Source of the DNA: Candidatus Heimdallarchaeota archaeon
Lineage (GTDB): Archaea; Asgardarchaeota; Heimdallarchaeia; Heimdallarchaeales; Heimdallarchaeaceae
Reading direction: 5' to 3'
DNA length: 37,668 nt
NCBI GenBank assembly: GCA_030603505.1
Contig: JAUVXQ010000002.1
Coordinates: forward strand, 1 to 37,668
Shown one piece after another: positions 31,679 to 37,668 of the stretch (position 1 is the stretch's first letter; each line of letters starts with the position of its first letter). The notes beneath the pieces were generated by a model. That model was not told the origin of the DNA. It saw only the letters and a list, made by a program, of their open reading frames with translations, and searched no databases. A program made the translations under genes and the position numbers.

Positions 31679-32374
31679 TTAAACTAACACAATTTGCCAT
31701 AAAGCTATCATTATGAATTTATAAGCTATGATTGCACCAGAGTTATTAAAGTCAATTAAGAAACTGAGTATTGCATTGAATGAAGTGGAAGTGCCTAAAC
31801 CGCCTGATGGACCCATCAAAGTAAAAAAGATACCTAAAAACTCCCCTATAACAACAGGGGCAATAGAGTATCCTACGATAGTACGGAGCTGTTTGGTTGA
31901 AAGATCTGAACCTAACATCGCAGCAAATTTGGCCATAAACCAAGTACCCATAGAATAGAGAAGTTTATAGACCAACCATATTGTAAACGGTAGAAACAGG
32001 ATACTTAGTAGGAACATGATAAAACCCAGTGAGATTTGGAACTTTCCAGGAGCACCTGGATCTATTATGAAAGCAAAATCAAATCCTGTTTTCACGACTA
32101 GTAGAACATAAAAACGTAATGACAGGAAGAGTGAGAATATGAGAATAAGTAAGTTCCCTCCTTTTGTTTCTGTTGCTACTCCCATCTCTGCTATTGTAGG
32201 AAAAGGATGACGGAAGAAGTTATAAACACGGATAAAAACCTCTTTTATTGAAGGTTTGTAGGCAAATTTCTTCATTTCATACTCTAACAAACCAAAACCA
32301 CAAAATGGGCATACAGAATATTCCAAAGGGACACTTTCAGAACAGCTGGAGCATTTTTGTGTGTTCTCACTCAT
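31679..32374 (-). CDS. Zinc-ribbon plus Yip1-domain membrane protein
   Basis: A 231-residue protein. The first 27 residues are a zinc ribbon with two CxxC knuckles (CSSC, CPFC). A cytoplasmic link containing FRHPFPTIAEMG, a phrase common at the entry of Yip1 domains, leads to about five membrane helices: about 74-92, 110-135, 138-150, 163-185 and 205-231. Helix-bordering motifs such as GYSIAPVVIGEFLGIFF agree with the Yip1 family. Zinc ribbon-Yip1 fusions occur in many archaea and their role is unknown; eukaryotic Yip1/YIF proteins work in COPII-linked traffic. A second Yip1-like protein is at 1-469. ATG 32374 is unambiguous. Confidence 0.82.
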   Translation of the reverse strand: MSENTQKCSSCSESVPLEYSVCPFCGFGLLEYEMKKFAYKPSIKEVFIRVYNFFRHPFPTIAEMGVATETKGGNLLILIFSLFLSLRFYVLLVVKTGFDFAFIIDPGAPGKFQISLGFIMFLLSILFLPFTIWLVYKLLYSMGTWFMAKFAAMLGSDLSTKQLRTIVGYSIAPVVIGEFLGIFFTLMGPSGGLGTSTSFNAILSFLIDFNNSGAIIAYKFIMIALWQIVLV

Positions 32375-32470
32375 ATTTATTCAATTCCTATTACCAGTTT
32401 GTAATTAATAATTGTTGTGGCTAGGAAACTAAAAGGAAAATGTTTACATGAAACAAGAAGTTCCATGTTT

Positions 32471-33193
32471 TTATTTAAATTTCTGGAATCTCTTCGCCAA
32501 AATGGTAAGAACTGGAAGTGTTACTAGTATTAACTGAAAAGCTAAATGAGCTTCAACAGAAATAAGTTCAACCTCGAAAGTTGTTTTAGAGAGAACAAGG
32601 GTGAGAGAATAATTTCCAAAAGAAGTAGTCCCATATAAAAACAGACCTGTTGCTGTATCATAACATAAATCTGAATATTGGCCATAATAATTCTGAACAT
32701 GGAAAATTTTTGCGTTAAATGTATGTTGTTTATCATTTATAACTAAACTCAAATCATTTTTATTCTCAATAGTAGTATTGGCTGAAACAACAGAGTTTTC
32801 TATTGAGTCCCAATCGGAAAAATTCGCAAAAAAACCACCACTCCATGGATAAATGCTGATAATTAAAGCGCTTGCGAGATCAACATCTCTAACATTTTCA
32901 AAAGTATAATTTCCAAGCTGAATATTACCTATATAGTCTGTATCAATGTTGCCTAAGATTGTGTAAGAAACATTATCACCTGCTGAAACAGACCAATCAC
33001 CGAAATAAGTTCCTGGAGGCCAACTACCCCAAAAAGCATTGTTTGTTTCGCTTGATGCAACAATGTTGTAAGTTACTGTGTCACCTATATCAATATCAAA
33101 AACGAAATAAGCTCTTGCGATTAAGGAAGAACTTGAAATCAACAGAACAAAGAGTATAGCTATTTTACAAGGAATATTGATAGTTTTAAACAT
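32471..33193 (-). CDS. Surface-exposed membrane-anchored protein
   Basis: A 240-residue protein of unknown family. It has a signal peptide (KIAILFVLLISSSSLIARA, about 10-28), a beta-rich extracellular domain of about 180 residues with many N-x-S/T sequons, and a C-terminal membrane anchor (LAFQLILVTLPVLTILA, about 217-233) followed by the basic tail KRFQKFK. The first mature segment, FDIDIGDTVTYNIVAS, is a motif seen at the start of many archaeal surface proteins whose domains have no known role. It lies 57 bp downstream of the tRNA gene on the same strand, so it may be read from the same region. Probably displayed on the cell surface and N-glycosylated. Confidence 0.8.
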   Translation of the reverse strand: MFKTINIPCKIAILFVLLISSSSLIARAYFVFDIDIGDTVTYNIVASSETNNAFWGSWPPGTYFGDWSVSAGDNVSYTILGNIDTDYIGNIQLGNYTFENVRDVDLASALIISIYPWSGGFFANFSDWDSIENSVVSANTTIENKNDLSLVINDKQHTFNAKIFHVQNYYGQYSDLCYDTATGLFLYGTTSFGNYSLTLVLSKTTFEVELISVEAHLAFQLILVTLPVLTILAKRFQKFK

Positions 33194-33250
33194 ATTAATT
33201 ACATCTTTCAGTTTTAAGATATTGTTGAAACCTGACTTTTAGGTCAATTT

Positions 33251-33328
33251 TGGCGGGCGAGGCAGGACTTGAACCTGCGACCTCCAGATCCGAAGTCTGG
33301 TGCCTTATCCGAGCTAGACTACTCGCCC
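33251..33328 (-). tRNA. tRNA-Arg, anticodon TCG, with encoded CCA
   Basis: On the minus strand the acceptor arm GGGCGAG pairs fully with CTCGCCC. The anticodon arm is CCAGA, loop CTTCGGA, TCTGG, giving anticodon TCG (reads CGN arginine codons). The T arm is GCAGG-TTCAAGT-CCTGC, with the invariant TTC. The discriminator base is G and is followed directly by CCA in the DNA (positions 33253-33251), so the 3' end is genomically encoded. No intron is seen at the canonical position. Confidence 0.96.
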
Positions 33329-33430
33329 ACTTTCTATTTGTCAATTTTACATCATTATTTTTATCTTTTCTGATGAATGAATATAACGTAAATAAAAATA
33401 GTTGATGAATCAAGAGTGTATTGTGATAAC

Positions 33431-34663
33431 TTACCGAGGTAAACCGTTATCAATCCAACTGTTTATCAGACGTTCAAATTCACTCTTCTTCTTTATTGAT
33501 TGTGTTTGATAAGAATATATCTGAGCCATTGCCAAACCACCTAATTCAATGTAAGCTTCGTCCATATCGCAAATAGCAGATACTCTAGCTTTGAAATTCT
33601 CGTTTGAATCAGCTTGGGCAACATAGGAAATAAAGAGTTTGAGAATTTTTTCAACCTTTGGGGATACTACACTTTCGTCTTTAACAGGTTTGATTCCAAT
33701 GTCTACTTTCTTAGGAGTTTCCTTTTTCTTTAGCTCTGGTTCGGGGTCAGGTTCAGGTTCAGGTTTAGGTCCAGGTTCGGGGTCAGGTGTAAGAGCTTTA
33801 GGTGTTTCTTCAGGTTCAGCAAATAGATTTTCTTTAATTATAGGTTGTGAGGATGATGTGGACACCTTATCCGGCTGAACGGTAGGAGATGTAGAAGGAG
33901 TTGAAGCCTCAGTTTTGGAAGGGGGTGATGGTGGTTTTGAAGGTTGTACAAATCTTATTTGGTCTGGAGATATTGTTTCCTCTTTCCTTGCGTCTGTACT
34001 TGGAGGTTCTTTAGTTTTCACCACCTTTGCTTTTTGAGCAGAAACTAAAAATTCGCCTGGTATATCGAATACTAAATTCTTTGGTAACTCTTTACCTTTT
34101 GATATAATTTCTAGGCCTTTTTCAATTTCATAACTTAAAGTTTGGAGTGGTTCATATTTTAGACCAAATTCTTTGACTTTTTCTTTCATTGTTTGACAAG
34201 CAGCTGTCATTAGCCCGATTTGCTTCTTATAATCTTGTACTTCAGTTTTCAGGCTCTTATCATCAGAATACTCATCCTCTAAAACGCCGACAGAATCCAA
34301 AAGAGCACTCATTTGCATTTTAAGTTCTTCACGTTCTCCGTCATACAAATCTTGTTGAAGTTTACTGTCTTCAATTGCCTTATCTAACTGCATTTTTTCT
34401 TCTTGGAGCTTACCTTTTTCTTCTTGAAGTTCTTCAACTATTTTGGAAAGATGATCCAATTCAGAAGTTAATTCTTGTACTTTCTCATCAGATTGAACTT
34501 GAGATATTTTTTCTTGTAGTTTTTCAAATAACTTAATCCTTCGCATCGCTAGTTGAGGTGAAATATTTTCTTTCTTCATAAAGCTTAATATGTATTCCAA
34601 ATCCATGAGTTGGATATTGTATTCAGCAAGCAGTTCTTCCAAGGTAGTTATTGGTTCAGCCAT
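33431..34663 (-). CDS. Long coiled-coil protein with Pro/Glu-rich linker and helical C-terminal domain
   Basis: A 410-residue cytoplasmic protein. Residues about 50-165 form a strong heptad coiled coil (SELDHLSKIVEELQEEKGKL and so on). A disordered Ser/Thr/Pro-rich linker covers about 220-280. Then comes a repeat of proline and acidic residues (TPDPEPGPKPEPEPDPEPEL, about 291-310), followed by a compact helical domain (about 335-410: KILKLFISYVAQADSNEN ... FERLINSWIDNGLP). It has no signal peptide or membrane helix. I do not recognise the C-terminal domain. The layout suggests an extended scaffold. ATG 34663 is preferred over GTG 34666. It is divergent from the polytopic membrane gene at 34830, with a set of TTTAGT repeats between them. 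Confidence 0.78.
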   Translation of the reverse strand: MAEPITTLEELLAEYNIQLMDLEYILSFMKKENISPQLAMRRIKLFEKLQEKISQVQSDEKVQELTSELDHLSKIVEELQEEKGKLQEEKMQLDKAIEDSKLQQDLYDGEREELKMQMSALLDSVGVLEDEYSDDKSLKTEVQDYKKQIGLMTAACQTMKEKVKEFGLKYEPLQTLSYEIEKGLEIISKGKELPKNLVFDIPGEFLVSAQKAKVVKTKEPPSTDARKEETISPDQIRFVQPSKPPSPPSKTEASTPSTSPTVQPDKVSTSSSQPIIKENLFAEPEETPKALTPDPEPGPKPEPEPDPEPELKKKETPKKVDIGIKPVKDESVVSPKVEKILKLFISYVAQADSNENFKARVSAICDMDEAYIELGGLAMAQIYSYQTQSIKKKSEFERLINSWIDNGLPR

Positions 34664-34686
34664 CACACTCTATCCATCTATTGTAG

Positions 34687-34724
34687 ACTAAATTAATAAA
34701 GTTTAGTTTATTATTTAGTTTAGT
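34687..34724. repeat. Cluster of TTTAGT hexamers between divergent genes
   Basis: TTTAGT occurs at 34702, 34714 and 34719, and its inverse ACTAAA at 34687. The cluster lies 24-61 bp from the start codon of the coiled-coil gene, where its promoter should be, so the copies may be both promoter and binding sites. The sequence is simple and AT-rich. Confidence 0.35.
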
Positions 34725-34829
34725 TTCGTATCAATGTTTGACTGATAAGCATACGCATCACTAAAAAAGGATTGCTCAATTAGGAAATGTTTTTTTATTT
34801 GCGTATACCTTTCTATAAAGGAGACGAAA

Positions 34830-35852
34830 ATGGTAGAACTGAGAGGATTAATGGTAAACAGGTTAATTGTATTGATACAAATTTTTGCTTTTCCAGCTTA
34901 TTTTTATGCTTGGTTCCTATTGGAACCGATGAAAGACTTGACACTTGATAAGTTCTTCTTTTGGGGAAGGAATCCACTTTCAGGTACAGGTGAATTAGTT
35001 ATTTTAAAAGTACTTTCACCCCTCATTTTTGCTCTCCCGTTCACACTTTTCTCGATTGTTAAAGCTAACAGAATATCTGACACTTATGAATTAATGTGGC
35101 GAAGTTTAGGGAAAGTTAGAATTGATACTCGTCTTTTTTACTTTGTTAATGCTATATTCTGCTTGTTTTTCTTCATTTTACCATTTGGCGGACCCATATT
35201 AGCTGTTTTCGGAGCATTTTTTGCAGTAAAATTGCTTTTGTACGCTTTTGGTATTAAGAAACATGTTCCAGCAATTCTTATTGTTATTCCGGGATTATTT
35301 TTAGCTGCAATCCCGTTAATGGTTACAATTGCGTTTTACAGCGAATATCAGTTAGTGATGGTACCAATTCTTAGCAAGTGGTCAGATATTGCAACTATTT
35401 TCTATGGTGCTGTTTTATGTTTGGCTTGTGCTATAGCTATTGGAAACTTTTTCATCTTTCTTCGCGAAGGAGCATCACAAGTATCCTATACTAAACCAGT
35501 TCAACCACGAGTAGCTCTATTCATTAAAGGGGGTCTACTTGGTGGAATTGTTCTTCTTTATGGTTTGGTATCTAAATGGGATCCAGCGCACACATCAATG
35601 TATGTAATAAATATAATTGCAGTAGTTTTAGGGGTCTCAGAAACGATAATAAGATGGAGAAAGAAATTCTCAAAAGCGGATAGTAATAATGGGGGGTCAT
35701 TTATGGTTGCCATTTTTATCGCAGTAAATTTCGTTGCTCGTTTCTGGGCAGGAGCTATTTCAATTATTATTGGTCTTTCAGGATTCCTTTTCTTTGCTCT
35801 CTTCCTATACGCGTATAAATCTGCCACCGACGAAACACTATTTGACAGATGA
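34830..35852 (+). CDS. Polytopic membrane protein of unknown function
   Basis: A 340-residue integral membrane protein with about nine hydrophobic segments (near 10-30, 48-68, 90-112, 115-130, 138-160, 178-205, 232-250, 258-275 and 290-325). Charged residues are few and sit in short loops such as KANRISDTYELMWRSLGKVR. I see no transporter or enzyme signature. ATG 34830 has AAAGGAG eight bases upstream, a strong ribosome binding site. An inverted repeat ATACGCA (34751-34757) with TGCGTAT (34800-34806) lies just upstream of the start. Single-gene transcript by context. Confidence 0.78.
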   Translation: MVELRGLMVNRLIVLIQIFAFPAYFYAWFLLEPMKDLTLDKFFFWGRNPLSGTGELVILKVLSPLIFALPFTLFSIVKANRISDTYELMWRSLGKVRIDTRLFYFVNAIFCLFFFILPFGGPILAVFGAFFAVKLLLYAFGIKKHVPAILIVIPGLFLAAIPLMVTIAFYSEYQLVMVPILSKWSDIATIFYGAVLCLACAIAIGNFFIFLREGASQVSYTKPVQPRVALFIKGGLLGGIVLLYGLVSKWDPAHTSMYVINIIAVVLGVSETIIRWRKKFSKADSNNGGSFMVAIFIAVNFVARFWAGAISIIIGLSGFLFFALFLYAYKSATDETLFDR

Positions 35853-35936
35853 AATTTATTTTCCCTATCCTATACTTTATTTAAAGTAATGACAAAATTA
35901 TCAGAATTTTCCTGCTAAAAAAAATCAAAACCACAA

Positions 35937-35947
35937 TTCTTATAAGA
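35937..35947 (+). promoter_or_regulatory. TATA-like box upstream of ATPase subunit E
   Basis: TTCTTATAAGA is the best TATA match in the 145-bp gap, 50 bases before ATG 35997. It suggests that the subunit E gene has its own promoter. Confidence 0.4.
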
Positions 35948-35996
35948 TGTGTGTTGAACTCCAAAGCAACATCTCTGACTAATAGGAGTATTTAGA

Positions 35997-36629
35997 ATGA
36001 GTGATGAATATTTTAACCCAGAAATAACTGAAAAAATCAAAGCAAAAACAGAAATTCTGATAAAAAAAATTGAGAAAGAACAAAAAACAGCTATAGAGAG
36101 TATATCATCAGAAAATGAGAAGAAGATAAAAAAATTGAGCGAGAGTATAATTAAGGAGGCTTCTGAAAAAGCTGAATCAGAATTTCAAAAAGAGAAAGCA
36201 AAACAAAAATTAGAAATTAGACTAAAAAAAACTAAATTTCAAGACAAGTTAGTTGAAGATCTTATTGAAGAATCTCTGAAAAAAATAGAAACCTTAACCA
36301 AGACTGAGAAATACTCCAAAAGTTTAGAGAAACTGATTTTTGATGCAGCTAATACCCTAGAAGAGCCAGAGTTAATAATTTACTATCGTAAAGAAGATCA
36401 AAAACTTTTAACAAAAGATTTCTTGGCTGGGATTTCTAAAAAGCTTAAAAAAGATGCAAATATTGATACAAAATTTAGCTTAGCTGATAAGTTTATAAGT
36501 TGCAGAGGTGGCGTCATTTTGCAGATTTTAGATGGTAAAATAAGAATCGACAACACCTATGAAAGAAGACTGGAAAGGTATGATGCTGATATTAAAAGAG
36601 AACTCTCATTGATGTTAATAAAAGAATAA
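35997..36629 (+). CDS. atpE: A/V-type ATP synthase subunit E
   Basis: A 210-residue peripheral-stalk subunit of the archaeal A-type ATP synthase. Residues about 10-95 are a long basic/acidic coiled coil. The C-terminal domain closes with the family motif CRGGVILQILDGKIRIDNTYERRLERY, equivalent to GGVV...DGKI.VDNT in other subunits E. ATG 35997 has AGGAG upstream. In most archaea it is part of an operon with the other subunits, but here none is within about 1.5 kb: the neighbours are a membrane protein upstream and a surface protein 5 bp downstream. Either the ATPase genes are scattered in this genome or this copy serves as a specialised stator. Confidence 0.93.
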   Translation: MSDEYFNPEITEKIKAKTEILIKKIEKEQKTAIESISSENEKKIKKLSESIIKEASEKAESEFQKEKAKQKLEIRLKKTKFQDKLVEDLIEESLKKIETLTKTEKYSKSLEKLIFDAANTLEEPELIIYYRKEDQKLLTKDFLAGISKKLKKDANIDTKFSLADKFISCRGGVILQILDGKIRIDNTYERRLERYDADIKRELSLMLIKE

Positions 36630-36634
36630 AGCTG

Positions 36635-37234
36635 ATGTTTATGAATACAATATCCAATAAAAAATCTATTTCGCTAGTTATGTTTTTAGTTATAGTGATT
36701 ACAAGTGTTGCGTATAATGTTAGTGCTCTCCAAGATGAGTTGATAATTGTAATGGATGGCTCAATCTCTCAGACAGTTATCACACGAGGTTCTATAGTGA
36801 ATTTTCATGGTACAGTAACAAATTTAGGAAACGATTCCGTGGAAATTTTATCATTTAATGCAGATTTTATTCACTATGAAAATATCACCCAATACGATGT
36901 AACTTACACAGTAGGACTAGATCTCGATCATAGAACAATTGGTCCAAAAGAGACATATACTGCAACATTGCAAGCAGAAATAACAAATAATGAAGCAAAA
37001 TACAAAGTTTCAATATATTTTGTCATTGGGAATCCTTATAATTCAACAGTAGGACCAGTTGCAAGAGATTTTTATTTGATTAATGATCTTGAGGTTAAAG
37101 TTCTTGCTAAATCCAGTTCATCTGGTGCAGTTCTTTTAATAGGTACCATTTTCGCGATAGGTATAGGTATAGTCGCACTTTATCTAATCTACGGGTGGCT
37201 TAAAGAAAGAAGAGCTACAAAGAAATACGCTTAA
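36635..37234 (+). CDS. Surface protein with one Ig-like domain and C-terminal anchor
   Basis: A 199-residue protein with an N-terminal signal peptide (SLVMFLVIVITSVAYNVSA, about 13-31), a single beta-sandwich domain (IVNFHGTVTNLGNDSVEILS, then KETYTATLQAEITNNEAKYKVSIYFVIG) and a membrane anchor (VLLIGTIFAIGIGIVALYLIYGWL, about 167-190) with a basic tail. The domain resembles the CARDB/DUF11 group seen on archaeal surfaces. It begins 5 bp after the ATPase subunit E stop and is therefore probably translated from the same message, an odd pairing for a cytosolic stalk subunit and an exported protein. A TATA-free gap supports that. Function unknown. Confidence 0.8.
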   Translation: MFMNTISNKKSISLVMFLVIVITSVAYNVSALQDELIIVMDGSISQTVITRGSIVNFHGTVTNLGNDSVEILSFNADFIHYENITQYDVTYTVGLDLDHRTIGPKETYTATLQAEITNNEAKYKVSIYFVIGNPYNSTVGPVARDFYLINDLEVKVLAKSSSSGAVLLIGTIFAIGIGIVALYLIYGWLKERRATKKYA

Positions 37235-37254
37235 ATGTATTACTTTTTTTCTTT

Positions 37255-37668
37255 CTATCCTTCCAAATTGTTTTTGTGAAATTTTCTTGCAAATATTAGA
37301 AAACCTGTATGTCCTACCATCCATGTTTTAGGACGTATTGCATTCTTCTTAAGTTGCATTTCTCTTTTTATTAATTCTATTGCTGTTATATCACCAAAAT
37401 TGAGCTGTTTAAGTTGCTCGAAAATTTTCTCAATTTGATTATAGGTTGGGAGAAATATAGACACTAAGCCACTAGGACGTAAAACATCATAAGTGTGCTG
37501 TAGCACTTCTATAGGATTACCCAAATCTAAAACCACAGCATCAACATTTGCCTCATCAAACCCTAAACTAGCATCTTTATGTTTTAATGTAACATAAGGC
37601 GTAAGATTAAGTTTCTCAATGTTTTTTGTTGCTGTTTTAAAGGCATCTTCTCTTATTTCATAACTATA
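37255..37668 (-). CDS. trmI: tRNA (adenine-N1)-methyltransferase TrmI-like (partial, N-terminus beyond the right edge)
   Basis: The last 137 codons of a class I SAM-dependent methyltransferase; the frame is open to the window edge, so the N-terminus is missing. YSYEIREDAFKTATKNIEKL is the SAM-binding motif after the Gly-rich loop, VDAVVLDLGNPIEVLQHTYD corresponds to the catalytic DLPDPW region with a GN in place of the usual PD, and PSGLVSIFLPTYNQIEKI plus the closing RPKTWMVGHTGFLIFARKFH are TrmI hallmarks. TrmI makes m1A at positions 57/58 of tRNA in archaea. It is convergent with the surface-protein gene (20 bp between stops). Confidence 0.92.
   Translation of the reverse strand, partial: YSYEIREDAFKTATKNIEKLNLTPYVTLKHKDASLGFDEANVDAVVLDLGNPIEVLQHTYDVLRPSGLVSIFLPTYNQIEKIFEQLKQLNFGDITAIELIKREMQLKKNAIRPKTWMVGHTGFLIFARKFHKNNLEG

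Noticed and set aside
33195..33413. Open frame over the tRNA locus on the minus strand
   Set aside because: It reads through a complete tRNA-Arg gene and has no protein-like pattern outside it.
33639..33878. Gly/Ser-rich frame on the plus strand
   Set aside because: The GSGSGSGSG run is the antisense of the Pro/Glu-rich linker of the coiled-coil gene.

Overview
The window reads as AT-rich chromosome of an archaeon, most likely an Asgard-type (Promethearchaeota) lineage. Archaeal identity rests on sn-glycerol-1-phosphate dehydrogenase (18340-19416, minus), a KH/beta-CASP FttA/aCPSF1 nuclease (21180-23099), a UPF0179 protein, A/V-type ATPase subunit E, Trm112- and NIP7-like proteins and TATA-like promoters. 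The Asgard suggestion rests mainly on a protein at 1857-3944 whose whole architecture resembles eukaryotic ribophorin I (Ost1), plus Yip1-like proteins. This is an inference; no rRNA or phylogenetic marker settles it. MutS, MutL and a bacterial-type MetK suggest a mesophile that has acquired bacterial genes.

Layout. 1-3990 (minus): a Yip1-like membrane protein cut by the window edge, an E1-like (ThiF/MoeB) enzyme, a small helical protein and the ribophorin I-like protein. 4118-9786 (plus): deoC, mutS, mutL and a small two-helix membrane protein. 9787-13431: a small orphan gene behind a strikingly symmetric control region, Trm112 with a sugar nucleotidyltransferase (minus), a helical protein, and metK with a nine-codon ORF that overlaps its start. 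13432-13941 has no intact gene but holds a hairpin and a possible protein relic. 13942-17112 (plus) looks like one operon: a DUF1616-like membrane/extracellular system divided over overlapping genes, then a metallophosphoesterase and an HD hydrolase. 17170-23596 is information processing and lipid synthesis: FKBP, UPF0179, EgsA, an NSUN-type m5C RNA methyltransferase overlapping NIP7, FttA and an MCT-1-like PUA protein.

24062-27377 is the most distinctive accessory part: an ArsR-like regulator divergent from a SHOCT-bactofilin-like polymer-forming protein, with two 54-bp tandem repeats between them, followed by a 609-residue Ig/DUF11-like protein that has no signal peptide. 27485-31439 (minus) is metabolic: an M32 carboxypeptidase, enolase and a ThiL-like kinase. 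31559-34663 (minus) holds a 29-residue membrane micropeptide next to a zinc-ribbon Yip1 protein, a surface protein, tRNA-Arg(TCG) and a coiled-coil protein. 34830-37234 (plus) holds a polytopic membrane protein, an isolated ATPase subunit E and a surface protein. The right edge cuts a TrmI tRNA methyltransferase.

No CRISPR array, insertion sequence, rRNA or replication origin was seen. The candidates for new biology are the ribophorin-like protein, the split DUF1616 operon, the bactofilin/Ig-like module with its repeat operator, the two-dyad promoter at 9834-9914, and the SD-led leader ORF upstream of fttA.
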